A stretch of 64,000 nt of DNA from Bradyrhizobium sp. AUGA SZCCT0158 (GCF_018130065.1 NZ_JAFCME010000003.1:1-64000), one strand, 5' to 3'. Positions 52,903-62,574 are shown, numbered from the stretch's first letter. Translations and numbers: made by a program. Notes: a model not told the origin generated them from the sequence alone.

Positions 52903-54381
52903 TTACGCCCGTGCCCGCTCGTTGCGGACGCTTTGCAGTTCCACCGGGCGGTCGGGAATCGAGATCCGGAAGGTGGCGCCGATGGTGCCTTCGACCAGAT
53001 GGATATCGCCGCCATGGGCGCGAACCAGTTCGGCGGCGATGGCGAGGCCAAGCCCGCTGCCGCCGGGCCGGCCGGAGGTCTGGAAGGCCTCGAACAAATG
53101 CTCGCGCGCCCGCGCCGGCACGCCGGGGCCGGTATCGGAAACCTCGATGATCGCGACCGCGCCTTCGCGGCGGCCGGTGATGCGGATCTGCAGCGCCGCC
53201 GCATCGTCCTTCGGACGGGACTCCAGCGCCTGCGCGGCGTTGCGCACCAAATTGAGCAGCACGCGGAACAGCTGATCGGGATCGGCGTCCACAGTGAGGC
53301 CGCGTTCGATCGCGCTGACCCAGGCGATCGAGGCGTCGGCGGCAATGCCTGCGGATTCGCGCACTTCGGCCACCACGGGCTCGATCAGGATCATGCGGCG
53401 GTCGGGGGCAGCTTCCTGCACGCGGCCGTAGGAGAGCGTCGACTGGCAGAAATCGATGGCGCGCTCCAGCGAACGCATCAGCTTTGGCGCAAAGCGCTGC
53501 ACCCGCGGATCGGGCACGCTGGCGAGCTGGTCCGACAATAATTGCGACGACGCCAGAAGATTGCGCAAATCATGGTTGATCTTGGAGACCGCAAGGCCGA
53601 GCGCGGCGAGCCGGCTCTTTTGATGCAGCATCGACACCAGGTCGCGCTGCATGTCGGACAATTCGCGCTCCACGACCCCGATCTCGTCGCCGCGCTGGCT
53701 CGGCACGATGATTCGCGCCGAACTTTCCGGGTTTTCATGGAAACCGACCAGGTTCGCGGTCAGCCGCCGCATCGGCCGTACGAACAGATGATGCATGGCG
53801 AAATAGACCAGCGCCGCCGTCAGCATGGCGATCGCCAACGAGACCAGGAGCGTGTTGCGCGAGAAGCGGTACATCGCCTGCCGCAGCGGCGCCTCGTCGA
53901 CGACGACCTCGATGAATTGCCCGCCGCCGGGCGCAGGTCCCACCACGCGGATCACATGGTTATCCGTCTCCAGCATGGTTTCGATGGAATCGACGATGGC
54001 GGACCATACCGTGATGGTGCGCATGTCGATGTCGTGGTCGATCGCCGTCGGCAAATCGGCGCTGGCGAGCAGGCGGCGCTGCTGTCCCATCTTGATGGCG
54101 ACCGCGCGGGCGCCGACGCTCTTCAAAATCTGCCGCGCCAGCGATTCAGGGACCATGCCCGAGGGGGCGGCGTCCAACACCAGCGCCGCGGTGCTCGCCG
54201 CGGCAATGCGGTCGTTCAGGCGGTTGATGCGGAAATTCGCGATCGCGGGCACGTAGATCATCAGGCCGGCGATCATGACGAGGGGAATGGTCAGCAGCAG
54301 CAGCTTGCCGGACAGGCCGAGCCGGCGCGGCGTCGTGGGCCGCGGCGCTTCAATGGTCGGCTGGTCGTCGGTCGCTGACAC
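52903..54381 (-). CDS. sensor histidine kinase with periplasmic domain and HAMP
   Basis: A 492-residue two-component sensor. Helices at about 25-48 and 177-197 flank a periplasmic sensing domain (50-175), followed by HAMP (about 195-250) and a phosphoacceptor region with His270 (LAVSKINHDLRNLLASSQLL). The catalytic ATPase has N-box LLNLVRNAAQAL (Asn381), DTGPGVP and GGSGLGLAIAAELV. The pattern NHDLRNLL is a variant H-box typical of HPK4-type or PAS-less kinases. Start is GTG, with AAGGCGGA upstream. No response regulator gene is adjacent, so it is an orphan kinase. Confidence 0.9.
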   Translation of the reverse strand: MSATDDQPTIEAPRPTTPRRLGLSGKLLLLTIPLVMIAGLMIYVPAIANFRINRLNDRIAAASTAALVLDAAPSGMVPESLARQILKSVGARAVAIKMGQQRRLLASADLPTAIDHDIDMRTITVWSAIVDSIETMLETDNHVIRVVGPAPGGGQFIEVVVDEAPLRQAMYRFSRNTLLVSLAIAMLTAALVYFAMHHLFVRPMRRLTANLVGFHENPESSARIIVPSQRGDEIGVVERELSDMQRDLVSMLHQKSRLAALGLAVSKINHDLRNLLASSQLLSDQLASVPDPRVQRFAPKLMRSLERAIDFCQSTLSYGRVQEAAPDRRMILIEPVVAEVRESAGIAADASIAWVSAIERGLTVDADPDQLFRVLLNLVRNAAQALESRPKDDAAALQIRITGRREGAVAIIEVSDTGPGVPARAREHLFEAFQTSGRPGGSGLGLAIAAELVRAHGGDIHLVEGTIGATFRISIPDRPVELQSVRNERARA

Positions 54382-54762
54382 GAGATATCCGCCTTGATAA
54401 CCTTGTTTGACGCGCAGGATCGGACCTTAGGATCGGCCTCATTGCCGCCGCCCGCACGCTGATTTGCGAGGATGCGTTCCGGCCACGGACCGGTCAAATT
54501 ACCGATCGCTAATGTCCGCCGGTTCCGATGACTGGGGCGAGCTGCCGTCCCGTCCCTAAAAACCCCGCGAAAACAATAATATTCGCCCCAATTGTGCCAT
54601 TTCAAAGAAGCCCGATTGTGGCACCGCGCAACATTGACGAAAACAGGTCGCTCCCGTATAAGCCGCGCAATTGTCCGCTATGGCCCGGTTCTTTCCGGGG
54701 GCGGCTCATTTGGGGCCGTCAATGGCCCGTCTTGGGCCGGCCAGCATTACCGGACTTACCAT
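54382..54762. other. intergenic region between the histidine kinase and rpmH
   Basis: About 440 bp up to rpmH with no supportable gene. It is GC-rich, with divergent promoters for the kinase (minus) and rpmH (plus) presumably inside it. No clear -35/-10 pair stands out. The tandem 18 bp repeat lies at its right end. Confidence 0.5.
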
Positions 54763-54798
54763 CAATTCAGCGGCAGTTTGCAATTCAGCGGCAGCTTG
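54763..54798 (+). repeat. 18 bp tandem direct repeat in the rpmH leader
   Basis: CAATTCAGCGGCAGTTTG is followed at once by CAATTCAGCGGCAGCTTG (one mismatch). The repeat ends 22 bp before the rpmH start codon and is therefore probably transcribed as part of the leader. It may be a protein- or RNA-binding site, or a recent duplication. Confidence 0.75.
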
Positions 54799-54820
54799 CC
54801 AGGTTAGCGGAGAACTACCC

Positions 54821-54955
54821 GTGAAGCGGACTTATCAACCCAGCAAACTGGTGCGCAAGCGCCGTCACGGCTTCCGCGCCCGTCTCGCCACGACCGGCGG
54901 CCGCAAGGTTCTCGCTGCGCGCCGTGCGCGTGGCCGCAAGCGTCTGAGCGCCTGA
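54821..54955 (+). CDS. rpmH: 50S ribosomal protein L34
   Basis: A 44-residue highly basic protein beginning [20 protein letters not shown] and ending in GRKRLSA; full length and unmistakable. The start is GTG, with GCGGAGAA upstream. It leads the conserved rpmH-rnpA-yidC-engB-argB cluster, with rnpA 25 bp downstream. Confidence 0.98.
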   Translation: MKRTYQPSKLVRKRRHGFRARLATTGGRKVLAARRARGRKRLSA

Positions 54956-54980
54956 GCCGGACGTCTCCGGAGACCTTATT

Positions 54981-55421
54981 ATGGATCGGCTAAGGCAGCG
55001 GGCGGACTTCCTCGCCGTTGCCAATGGCGCGCGAGCCAACAGCGCCGCCTTCGTGGTGCAGGGACGCTGCCGCGACGATGATGGCCCGATCCGGATCGGT
55101 TTTACCGTTACCAAAAAGAACGGTACCGCTACCGAGCGTAATCGTATCCGGCGCAGGCTTCGCGAACTGGTGAAGCGGCTGGACGTCATACCGATGCGAC
55201 CGCACCATGATTATGTGCTAGTCGGGCGGCGCGCGGCGCTGCACCGCGACTTTACGACCATGCTCGACGACCTTCGCCAGGCGCTGCTTCGCCTCGACCG
55301 GCAGCCGGCAAAAGTGGCCAAAGCGCTTCCGAACGAAGGCGCTACCGGTTCGCGTCAAGACAACGCGTCCAAAGACACCAAGATAAAGACGACGGCGCGA
55401 GCCGGAACCCGAGTGGAATGA
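54981..55421 (+). CDS. rnpA: ribonuclease P protein component
   Basis: A 146-residue basic protein that helps the RNase P RNA cleave 5' leaders from pre-tRNAs. It carries RADFLAVANGARAN and the signature KKNGTATERNRIRRRLREL (about 46-65). A low-complexity C-terminal tail (about 115-146; Lys/Thr/Ala) extends beyond the fold, making it longer than the usual 110-130 residues. It lies 15 bp before yidC. Confidence 0.95.
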   Translation: MDRLRQRADFLAVANGARANSAAFVVQGRCRDDDGPIRIGFTVTKKNGTATERNRIRRRLRELVKRLDVIPMRPHHDYVLVGRRAALHRDFTTMLDDLRQALLRLDRQPAKVAKALPNEGATGSRQDNASKDTKIKTTARAGTRVE

Positions 55422-55436
55422 CGAGACCTTGAAACG

Positions 55437-57314
55437 ATGACCGACAATCGCAACACCATTCTCGCCGTCATTCTGTCCGGCCTCGTGCTGATCGCGTGGC
55501 AATATTTCTACAACGCGCCGCAGATGGAACGGCAGCGCCTGCAGTCGCAGACCCAGGCCGAGCTCGCAAAATCCGCGCCGCAGACAGCGCCGGGCTCCAC
55601 CACCACGCCGACGCCAGGTTCGGCGCCGTCCGCCACCACACCCGCCCAGCCGGGCGTGGCCGCGCCCGTCATCAGCCGCGAGGCCGCGATTGCCGCAAGC
55701 CCGCGCGTCAAGATCGACACGCCGCGGGTGACGGGCAGCATCGCATTAAAGGGCGCCCGCATCGACGATCTCGCATTGGTGCAATACCGCGACACCGTCG
55801 ACCCCAAATCACCTGCAATCGTGCTGTTCTCTCCGTCGAACACCGCTCATCCCTATTATGCCGAGTTCGGCTGGGTCGGGGCCGCAGGCTCGACGGCACG
55901 GCTTCCCGACCGCGATACGGTGTGGCAGCAGGAAGGCTCCGGCGCGCTGTCACCGACCCACCCGGTGACGCTGAAATGGGACAATGGCGAAGGCCTCACC
56001 TTCCGCCGCACCATTTCGATCGACGACCGCTATCTGTTCAGCGTCAAGGACGATGTCACCAATGTCGGCACCGCGCCGGTCACGCTCTATCCGTTCGCCC
56101 TCATCTCTCGTCACGGCACGCCTGAGGTCTCGGGCTATTACATCCTGCATGAAGGCCTGATCGGCTATCTCGGCGACAAGGGCCTGCAGGAGCACGGGTA
56201 CAAGGCCGTCGCCGAGGCGCCGGTGCTGGGCAGTGGCGGCCGAGGCTTCGAGTTCAATGTCACCAATGGCTGGCTCGGCATCACCGACAAGTACTGGGCT
56301 GCGGCGCTGTTGCCTGACACGTCGGCGCGCCTGAAAGCCCGCTTCCTCGCCGAACCGGGCGCCAAGGTCCGTTATCAGACCGACTATTTGCAGGATCCGC
56401 AGACCGTCGCGATCGGCGGCACCGGCAGCACCAACGCGCGGCTGTTCGCCGGCGCCAAGGAAGCCAACGTCGTCGGCATCAACTTTCCCTTCGCCGGCCA
56501 CGGCGGCTACAACAAGCAGCTCGAGCTCAACCATTTCGACCTGTTGATCGACTGGGGCTGGTTCTACTTCATCACCAAGCCGATGTTCCTGGCGCTGGAT
56601 TACTTCTTCCATTTGGTCGGCAATTTCGGCGTCTCGATCCTGCTGGTGACGGTGCTGGTGAAGCTCTTGTTCTTCCCGCTCGCCAACAAATCCTACGCCT
56701 CGATGGCCAAGATGAAATCGGTGCAGCCGCAACTGGCCGCACTGAAGGAGCGCTATCCCGACGACCGCCAGAAGCAGCAACAGGAGATGATGGAGATCTA
56801 CAAGAAGGAGAAGATCAACCCGGTCGCCGGTTGTCTTCCCGTCCTGTTGCAGATCCCGGTTTTCTTCTCGCTCTACAAGGTGCTGTTCGTCACCATCGAA
56901 ATGCGCCACGCGCCGTTCTACGGCTGGATCAAGGACCTCTCGGCGCCCGATCCGACCACGATCTTCAATCTGTTCGGGCTGATCCCGTGGGATCCCATGG
57001 TGCTCGGACCGCATGTCGGCCCGTATCTGATGCTCGGCGTCTGGCCGATCATCATGGGCATCACGATGTGGATCCAGATGAAGCTCAACCCGACGCCGCC
57101 GGATCCGACCCAGAAGATGATCTTCGACTGGATGCCGCTGATCTTCACCTTCATGCTGGCGGGCTTCCCGGCGGGTCTCGTGATCTACTGGGCCTGGAAC
57201 AACCTGCTGTCGGTGCTGCAGCAGGGCTTCATCATGCGCAAGAACGGCGTGAAGGTTGAGTTGTTCGACAATCTCAAGGCGACGTTCGTCAAGAAGGCCG
57301 AGCAGAAGAGCTGA
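55437..57314 (+). CDS. yidC: membrane protein insertase YidC
   Basis: A 625-residue inner-membrane insertase that folds and inserts membrane proteins with or without SecYEG. The N-terminal helix (ILAVILSGLVLIAWQYF) is followed by a Pro/Ala/Thr-rich linker (about 35-80), a large periplasmic P1 domain (about 90-370) and the conserved C-terminal helices. Landmarks are LVTVLVKLLFFPLANKSYASMAKMK, the cytosolic loop LQPQLAALKERYPDD-like, NPVAGCLPVLLQIPVFFSLYKVLF, and LVIYWAWNNLLSVLQQ. Length is typical of alphaproteobacteria. It sits in its conserved place after rnpA. Confidence 0.97.
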   Translation: MTDNRNTILAVILSGLVLIAWQYFYNAPQMERQRLQSQTQAELAKSAPQTAPGSTTTPTPGSAPSATTPAQPGVAAPVISREAAIAASPRVKIDTPRVTGSIALKGARIDDLALVQYRDTVDPKSPAIVLFSPSNTAHPYYAEFGWVGAAGSTARLPDRDTVWQQEGSGALSPTHPVTLKWDNGEGLTFRRTISIDDRYLFSVKDDVTNVGTAPVTLYPFALISRHGTPEVSGYYILHEGLIGYLGDKGLQEHGYKAVAEAPVLGSGGRGFEFNVTNGWLGITDKYWAAALLPDTSARLKARFLAEPGAKVRYQTDYLQDPQTVAIGGTGSTNARLFAGAKEANVVGINFPFAGHGGYNKQLELNHFDLLIDWGWFYFITKPMFLALDYFFHLVGNFGVSILLVTVLVKLLFFPLANKSYASMAKMKSVQPQLAALKERYPDDRQKQQQEMMEIYKKEKINPVAGCLPVLLQIPVFFSLYKVLFVTIEMRHAPFYGWIKDLSAPDPTTIFNLFGLIPWDPMVLGPHVGPYLMLGVWPIIMGITMWIQMKLNPTPPDPTQKMIFDWMPLIFTFMLAGFPAGLVIYWAWNNLLSVLQQGFIMRKNGVKVELFDNLKATFVKKAEQKS

Positions 57315-57355
57315 CGACCGGCATCTGGTTGTTGGACGCGGATACTCCCAACTCG

Positions 57356-57482
57356 TCATGCCCGGCCAGAAGCGCGAAGCGCGTCTTCGCGCTAGACGTG
57401 CCGGGCATCCACGTCTTTGGGACCCGCGAAAAGAGAAGACGTTGGATGGCCGGGACAAGCCCGGCCATGACGAAGAACGGGA
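57356..57482. repeat. REP-type palindromic element between yidC and engB
   Basis: TCATGCCCGGCCA at the left and CCCGGCCATGACGA at the right face each other around internal hairpins (AAGCGCGAAGCGCGTCTTCGC, GACGTGCCGGGCATCC in part). This is a typical intergenic palindromic element. It may stabilise or attenuate the transcript between yidC and engB. Confidence 0.7.
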
Positions 57483-57491
57483 AACCTTCGC

Positions 57492-58142
57492 ATGACCGCG
57501 GAAACTGATGCGAAGCTGATCGAAGAGGGACGAAAACTGTTCGCCGGCGAATGGCAGTTCGTCTGGGCCTCGCCGTCGATCGAAACGCTGCCGCCGATGG
57601 CCAGCGTGGAGGTGGCGTTTGCCGGCCGTTCCAATGTCGGCAAATCGAGCCTCATCAACGCGCTGACCGGCCGCAACGCGCTGGCGCGCACCTCGCACAC
57701 GCCCGGACGCACCCAGGAACTGATCTTCTTCGAAGGCCCTGAGAACGCCGGGCTGCGCCTGGTCGACATGCCCGGCTATGGCTACGCCTCGGCGCCGAAG
57801 GCCAAGGTCGCGTCCTGGACCAAGCTGATCCATCAATTCCTGCAGGGGCGCGCCACGCTGGCGCGGGTCTATGTGCTGATCGATGCCCGCCACGGCATCA
57901 AGGACGTCGACCAGGACGTGCTGAAGACGCTCGATAAATCCGCCGTGAGCTATCAGGTGGTGCTGACCAAGGCCGATCAGGTCAAGCGCACAGAGCTCGA
58001 AAAGCACATCGAAGAGACCACAGCCGCGCTCGCCAAACATCCCGCCGCGTTTCCGGACGTGCTGGTGACCTCCTCGCGCGATGGCAGCGGCATGCCGGAA
58101 TTGCGCGCGGCGATGGTGCGTCTGCTCGGTGAGCGCAGCTGA
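57492..58142 (+). CDS. engB: ribosome biogenesis GTP-binding protein EngB/YihA/YsxC
   Basis: A 216-residue GTPase needed for 50S subunit assembly. G1 is GRSNVGKSS (about 43-51), G2 region ARTSHTPGRTQ, G3 DMPGYGYA, G4 TKAD and G5 TSSRDGSG. An N-terminal extension of about 35 residues precedes the G domain. Its stop overlaps the next ATG (TGATG). Confidence 0.96.
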   Translation: MTAETDAKLIEEGRKLFAGEWQFVWASPSIETLPPMASVEVAFAGRSNVGKSSLINALTGRNALARTSHTPGRTQELIFFEGPENAGLRLVDMPGYGYASAPKAKVASWTKLIHQFLQGRATLARVYVLIDARHGIKDVDQDVLKTLDKSAVSYQVVLTKADQVKRTELEKHIEETTAALAKHPAAFPDVLVTSSRDGSGMPELRAAMVRLLGERS

Positions 58143-58513
58143 TGTCACGCGCCTGTCGCATCCTGATCGTGCTGGCCGCCATCATGGGCGCCGACGGCGT
58201 GATGCTGGCGGCAGCGTCCGCGCATCAGGCCGACGCGTCGCGGCTGGCGTCGGCGTCATCGATGTTGCTGTTCCATGCCACCGCCGTTCTCGCTGCGGTG
58301 GCGTTGGCCGAGCGTGGCCTCATCCATATCAGAATCGGCATCGTGGCCGCCTTCGGCTTCGTCATCGCAGCCGCCCTGTTCGCCGGCGACCTGACGCTGC
58401 GGCAATACGCCGGACACGGCCTGTTTCCGATGGCCGCGCCAACCGGCGGGACGTTGTTGATTCTGAGTTGGCTGGCGGTCGCCGTGGCTGCGGCGTGGCC
58501 GAGGCCCCGGTAA
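58142..58513 (+). CDS. DUF423-domain membrane protein
   Basis: A 123-residue protein with four hydrophobic helices (about 5-22, 38-58, 66-86 and 98-118), the size and topology of DUF423 proteins. The central segment LRQYAGHGLFPMAAPTGGTLLILSWLAV, given in part, matches the family signature. Its start overlaps the engB stop, so it is translationally coupled to engB. Function of the family is unknown. Confidence 0.88.
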   Translation: MSRACRILIVLAAIMGADGVMLAAASAHQADASRLASASSMLLFHATAVLAAVALAERGLIHIRIGIVAAFGFVIAAALFAGDLTLRQYAGHGLFPMAAPTGGTLLILSWLAVAVAAAWPRPR

Positions 58514-58636
58514 CCACCTTTTGGCCTGCGTGAAGCCAAGCGAAATCCGGGCTACGGAATTGCACGCCCACTTTGCGCCCTGCCCGCCAATCAGCTAGAA
58601 CCCGGCCCGACATCTGGAAATGACGAGAGCCGCTTC

Positions 58637-59533
58637 ATGACCGACTCGCCAAATATCAGCCCGCTCGACCAGGCCCGCATCCTGTCCGAGGCGCTGCCGC
58701 ACATGCAGCAATATGACGAGGAAACCATCGTCATTAAATATGGCGGCCATGCCATGGGCGCCGAAGATCTGGCCAAGGCTTTCGCCCGCGACATCGTGCT
58801 GCTGGAGCAGACCGCGATCAATCCGGTGGTCGTGCATGGCGGCGGGCCGCAGATCGCGACCATGCTGAAGCGGCTCGGCATCCAGTCCGAATTCGCCGCG
58901 GGCCTCCGCATCACCGATGCGGCGACGATCGAAATCGTCGAGATGGTGCTGGCCGGTTCGGTCAACAAGCAACTGGTCGGCTACATCAACGAAGCCGGCG
59001 GCAAGGCCGTCGGCCTCAGCGGCAAGGACGGCAACATGGTCAAGGCGTCGAAGACGACGCGCACCATGGTCGATCCGGATTCCAACATCGAAAAAGCTGT
59101 CGATCTCGGTTTCGTCGGCGACCCCGACAAGGTGGACCTGACCCTGCTGAACCAGCTGATCGGCTATGAGCTGATCCCGGTGCTGGCGCCGCTGGCGACC
59201 TCGCATGACGGGCAGACACTGAACGTCAACGCCGACACCTTTGCCGGCGCGGTGGCCGGCGCGCTGAAGGCAAAACGCCTGCTGCTGCTGACCGACGTTC
59301 CCGGCGTGCTCGACAAGTCCAAGAAGCTGATTCCGGAACTGTCGGTGAAGGATGCGCGCAAGCTGATCGCCGACGGCACGATTTCCGGCGGCATGATCCC
59401 CAAGGTCGAGACCTGCATCTATGCGCTCGAACAGGGCGTGCAGGGCGTCGTCATCATCGACGGCAAGACACAGCACGCCGTGCTGCTCGAATTGTTCACC
59501 AATCAGGGTACCGGCACGCTGATCCACAAGTGA
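58637..59533 (+). CDS. argB: acetylglutamate kinase
   Basis: A 298-residue kinase catalysing the second step of arginine synthesis (ATP + N-acetylglutamate). Motifs: IKYGGHAMG (Lys and Gly-rich ATP loop), [37 protein letters not shown], and [11 protein letters not shown] with [18 protein letters not shown]. The Arg-sensitive type carries an N-terminal helix, here [17 protein letters not shown], suggesting feedback control by arginine. Its stop overlaps the next gene's GTG start. Confidence 0.97.
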   Translation: MTDSPNISPLDQARILSEALPHMQQYDEETIVIKYGGHAMGAEDLAKAFARDIVLLEQTAINPVVVHGGGPQIATMLKRLGIQSEFAAGLRITDAATIEIVEMVLAGSVNKQLVGYINEAGGKAVGLSGKDGNMVKASKTTRTMVDPDSNIEKAVDLGFVGDPDKVDLTLLNQLIGYELIPVLAPLATSHDGQTLNVNADTFAGAVAGALKAKRLLLLTDVPGVLDKSKKLIPELSVKDARKLIADGTISGGMIPKVETCIYALEQGVQGVVIIDGKTQHAVLLELFTNQGTGTLIHK

Positions 59534-60597
59534 CAAGCGCGATCTCCCCGCCCGCGAAGCTCACGCGCCGCTTCCGCGCCAGAATGCGGCGGTATGGGAG
59601 GCGCACGGTCCTGGCGCTGCCGGCGGCCACGATCTCGCTGTTCGTCTCGTCGTTGCCGGCGCTGGCCGATCTCAAGCTTTGCAACCGTATGAGCTATGTG
59701 GTCGAGGCCGCAATCGGCATCGACGACAAATCGGCGACCGCCACCCGGGGTTGGTTTCGCATCGATCCCGCCGCCTGCCGCGTGGTGCTGCAGGGCGCGC
59801 TGACCGCGGATCGGGTCCTCCTCAATGCACGCGCGCTCGGCGTCTATGGCGCCTCGCCGGTCGCGCAGGGCGGCAACGACACGCTGTGCATCGCGCCGGA
59901 GAATTTCGTCATCGCCGCCGCTCGCCAGTGCCGCTCCGGACAGACCCCGGCACCCTTCACACAGATCACGCCAACGAAAACCGACGACGGCAATCTGGTG
60001 GCCTATCTCGCCGAGGGCAGCGAGTATGACGACGAACAGGCGCGCCTGGCCGGAATCCAGCGGCTGCTGGTGATCGCCGGCTATGACGCCGCCCCGATCG
60101 ACGGCGTCGATGGCCCGAAGACGCAGGCCGCGCTGAGCGCCTTTCTCAGGAATCGCGGGCTTAGCCCCGACATCGTGCAGTCGCCGAACTTCTTCGCCAC
60201 CATGATCGACGCGGTGCAGTCGCCGTCCGCCACCGGCCTGACTTGGTGCAACGACACGCCGCACAAGATCATGGCCGCGGTCGCCACCGACGACGGCAAG
60301 GCCGTGACCAGTCGCGGCTGGTATCGGATCGATCCCGGCAAATGCCTGCATCCCGACCTGACCGGCCAACCGAAACAGGTGTTCAGTTTTGCCGAGGCTG
60401 TCGACGGCGAGAACCGCACGGTCAAGCTCAAGGACAAGCCGCTGAACTGGGGCGGCACCAGGGAGCTCTGCACGCGCGAGAGCAAATTCGAAATCAACGA
60501 ACAGGGCGATTGCGGCAGCCGTGGCCTCAGCCCGATCGGCTTTGCCGTCGTCGACATGACGGGCGGCGGCAGGACGCTGCGGTTCGCGATGCCATGA
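59530..60597 (+). CDS. DUF1036-peptidoglycan-binding-DUF1036 secreted protein
   Basis: A 355-residue protein. A basic N-terminus and hydrophobic stretch ([21 protein letters not shown]) form a signal peptide. Two DUF1036 domains follow (about 50-145 and 238-345; the first reads [17 protein letters not shown], the second [17 protein letters not shown]). Between them lies a PG_binding_1-like segment (about 170-205; [31 protein letters not shown]). It probably sits in the periplasm bound to the cell wall. Start is GTG overlapping the argB stop (GTGA). Function unknown. Confidence 0.85.
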   Translation: MTSAISPPAKLTRRFRARMRRYGRRTVLALPAATISLFVSSLPALADLKLCNRMSYVVEAAIGIDDKSATATRGWFRIDPAACRVVLQGALTADRVLLNARALGVYGASPVAQGGNDTLCIAPENFVIAAARQCRSGQTPAPFTQITPTKTDDGNLVAYLAEGSEYDDEQARLAGIQRLLVIAGYDAAPIDGVDGPKTQAALSAFLRNRGLSPDIVQSPNFFATMIDAVQSPSATGLTWCNDTPHKIMAAVATDDGKAVTSRGWYRIDPGKCLHPDLTGQPKQVFSFAEAVDGENRTVKLKDKPLNWGGTRELCTRESKFEINEQGDCGSRGLSPIGFAVVDMTGGGRTLRFAMP

Positions 60598-60607
60598 TGC
60601 AGTCTAT

Positions 60608-60746
60608 CGTCGTCCCGGCGAAGGCCGGGATCCATAACCACCGATCTGAGTTTTGGCTGATGGCGGCGCCACAAGAAAAGGCAATTCACACTGTGCTCAA
60701 CAAGAATCTACACGGCGTATGGGGCCCGGCCTTCGCCGGGACGACG
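60608..60746. repeat. inverted REP-type element between the DUF1036 gene and the nucleotidase gene
   Basis: The 22 bases at 60608-60629 (CGTCGTCCCGGCGAAGGCCG and two more G) recur as the exact reverse complement at 60725-60746. The repeats flank about 95 bp of unrelated sequence. This is a typical paired palindromic element and reaches to 15 bp before the nucleotidase ATG. Confidence 0.85.
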
Positions 60747-60760
60747 GTGGAGAGCGAATC

Positions 60761-61453
60761 ATGATCTCCCCCCGCGCATTCACCCACATCGAAACCTGGG
60801 TGTTCGACCTCGACAACACGCTGTACCCGCATCACGTCAACCTGTGGCAGCAGGTCGACGCCCGCATCGGCGAGTTCATCAGCACCTACCTGAAGATCTC
60901 GGCGGAAGAAGCGCGGGTGCTTCAGAAGGATTATTACCGCCGCTATGGCACCAGCATGCGCGGCATGATGACCGAGCACGGCGTGCACGCCGACGATTAC
61001 CTGGCTTACGTGCACAAGATCGATCATTCGCCGCTGGAGCCGAATCCCGCGATGGGATCTGCGATCGCCAGACTGCCGGGGCGCAAGCTGATCCTGACCA
61101 ACGGCTCGACCGACCATGCCGGCGCGGTGCTGGCGCGGCTCGGCATTGGCGAGCATTTCGAGGCGGTGTTCGATATCATCGCCGCCGAACTGGAGCCGAA
61201 GCCGGCGCCGCAGACCTACCAGAAATTCCTCAGCCTGCACGGCGTCGATCCCACGAAATCGGCGATGTTCGAGGATCTCGCCCGCAACCTCGTGGTGCCG
61301 CACGAGCTCGGCATGACGACGGTGCTGGTGGTGCCTGACGGCGCCAAGGAAGTGGTGCGCGAGGACTGGGAACTGGAAGGCCGCGACGCCGCCTATGTCG
61401 ATCATGTTACGGATGATTTGACGGGGTTTTTGGAAGGGTTGGCGCGGGGTTAG
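60761..61453 (+). CDS. pyrimidine 5'-nucleotidase (HAD superfamily)
   Basis: A 230-residue HAD phosphatase. Motif I is FDLDNTLYP (Asp nucleophile and acid), motif II LTNGST, Lys in KPAPQTY, and motif III FEDLARN. The pattern ETWVFDLDNTLYPHH with a helical cap (LQKDYYRRYGTSMRGMM) is that of pyrimidine nucleotidases (SDT1-like), which remove phosphate from UMP/CMP or damaged nucleotides. The ATG at 60761 has GGAGAG upstream; the longer open frame reads through the palindromic repeat. Confidence 0.9.
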   Translation: MISPRAFTHIETWVFDLDNTLYPHHVNLWQQVDARIGEFISTYLKISAEEARVLQKDYYRRYGTSMRGMMTEHGVHADDYLAYVHKIDHSPLEPNPAMGSAIARLPGRKLILTNGSTDHAGAVLARLGIGEHFEAVFDIIAAELEPKPAPQTYQKFLSLHGVDPTKSAMFEDLARNLVVPHELGMTTVLVVPDGAKEVVREDWELEGRDAAYVDHVTDDLTGFLEGLARG

Positions 61454-61468
61454 GCGCGCTATCTCCCC

Positions 61469-61616
61469 ATGTCGTCCCGGGCTTGACCTCAGATGCGCAA
61501 TTGCGCATCGGGGGACCCATACGCCGCGGCTGATATTATGAGGCGCTGCGGGTAGATACCTTCTTCAAATCATAGCTCCCTGTGGTTATGGGTCCCGGCT
61601 CAAGGCCGGGACGACA
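61469..61616. repeat. palindromic intergenic element with a perfect 18 bp palindrome
   Basis: ATGTCGTCCCGGGCTTGACC (61469-61488) faces CTCAAGGCCGGGACGACA (about 61599-61616), again an inverted REP-type pair. Within it lies the perfect palindrome GATGCGCAATTGCGCATC (61492-61509). It occupies most of the gap before dapD. Confidence 0.8.
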
Positions 61617-61706
61617 GCGGAGCAAGCCTTGACTCTCTCGCGCCAAATCCCGAAAAAGCCTTCCAATTCGCTTCACAATTAGCCCGATTGCTCCGAGGAA
61701 ATCCCG

Positions 61707-62552
61707 ATGTCCCTGTCCGCGCTGGAATCCACCGTCAACACCGCGTTCGATGCCCGAGACGGCATCTCGACATCGACCAAGGGTGAGGTGCGCGAGGCTG
61801 TCGATCATTCGCTCGAACTGCTCGACAAGGGTGAGGTGCGCGTTGCCGAGCGCGCGGCCGACGGCAAGTGGAAGGTCAATCAATGGCTGAAGAAGGCCGT
61901 GCTGCTGTCGTTCCGCCTCAACGACATGGGCGCTATTCCCGGCGGCCCCGGCAAGGCGACGTGGTGGGACAAGGTGCCGTCGAAGTTCGATAGCTGGGGC
62001 GAGAACCGTTTTCGCGATGCGGGCTTCCGCGCGGTGCCCGGCGCGATCGTGCGCCGCTCGGCCTTCATCGCCCGCAACGTCGTGCTGATGCCCTCCTTCG
62101 TCAATCTCGGCGCCTATGTCGACGAAGCCACCATGATCGACACCTGGTCCACGGTCGGCTCCTGCGCGCAGATCGGCAAGCGCGTCCACATTTCCGGCGG
62201 CGTCGGCATCGGCGGCGTGCTGGAACCGCTGCAGGCCGAGCCCGTGATCATCGAGGACGATTGCTTCATCGGCGCGCGCTCGGAAGTCGCCGAAGGCGTG
62301 ATCGTGCGCAAGGGTGCGGTACTGTCGATGGGCGTGTTCCTCGGCGCCTCCACCAAGATCGTCGACCGCGACACCGGCGAGACCTTCATCGGCGAGGTCC
62401 CGGAATATGCCGTGGTCGTGCCCGGCAACCTGCCGGCGCGTCCCTTGAAGAACGGCCAGCCCGGCCCATCCACCGCCTGCGCCGTCATCGTCAAGCGCGT
62501 CGACGAACGCACCCGCGCCAAGACCAGCATCAACGAGCTGCTGCGCGACTAG
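61707..62552 (+). CDS. dapD: 2,3,4,5-tetrahydropyridine-2,6-dicarboxylate N-succinyltransferase
   Basis: A 281-residue trimeric acyltransferase of the lysine/diaminopimelate pathway, using succinyl-CoA. An N-terminal helical domain is followed by left-handed beta-helix repeats (about 100-220; [45 protein letters not shown]) with the catalytic Asp and Glu in this part. GAGGAAA lies before the ATG. Length is typical. Confidence 0.97.
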   Translation: MSLSALESTVNTAFDARDGISTSTKGEVREAVDHSLELLDKGEVRVAERAADGKWKVNQWLKKAVLLSFRLNDMGAIPGGPGKATWWDKVPSKFDSWGENRFRDAGFRAVPGAIVRRSAFIARNVVLMPSFVNLGAYVDEATMIDTWSTVGSCAQIGKRVHISGGVGIGGVLEPLQAEPVIIEDDCFIGARSEVAEGVIVRKGAVLSMGVFLGASTKIVDRDTGETFIGEVPEYAVVVPGNLPARPLKNGQPGPSTACAVIVKRVDERTRAKTSINELLRD

Positions 62553-62574
62553 GATAGCGGGCTGATTCTCAGCC

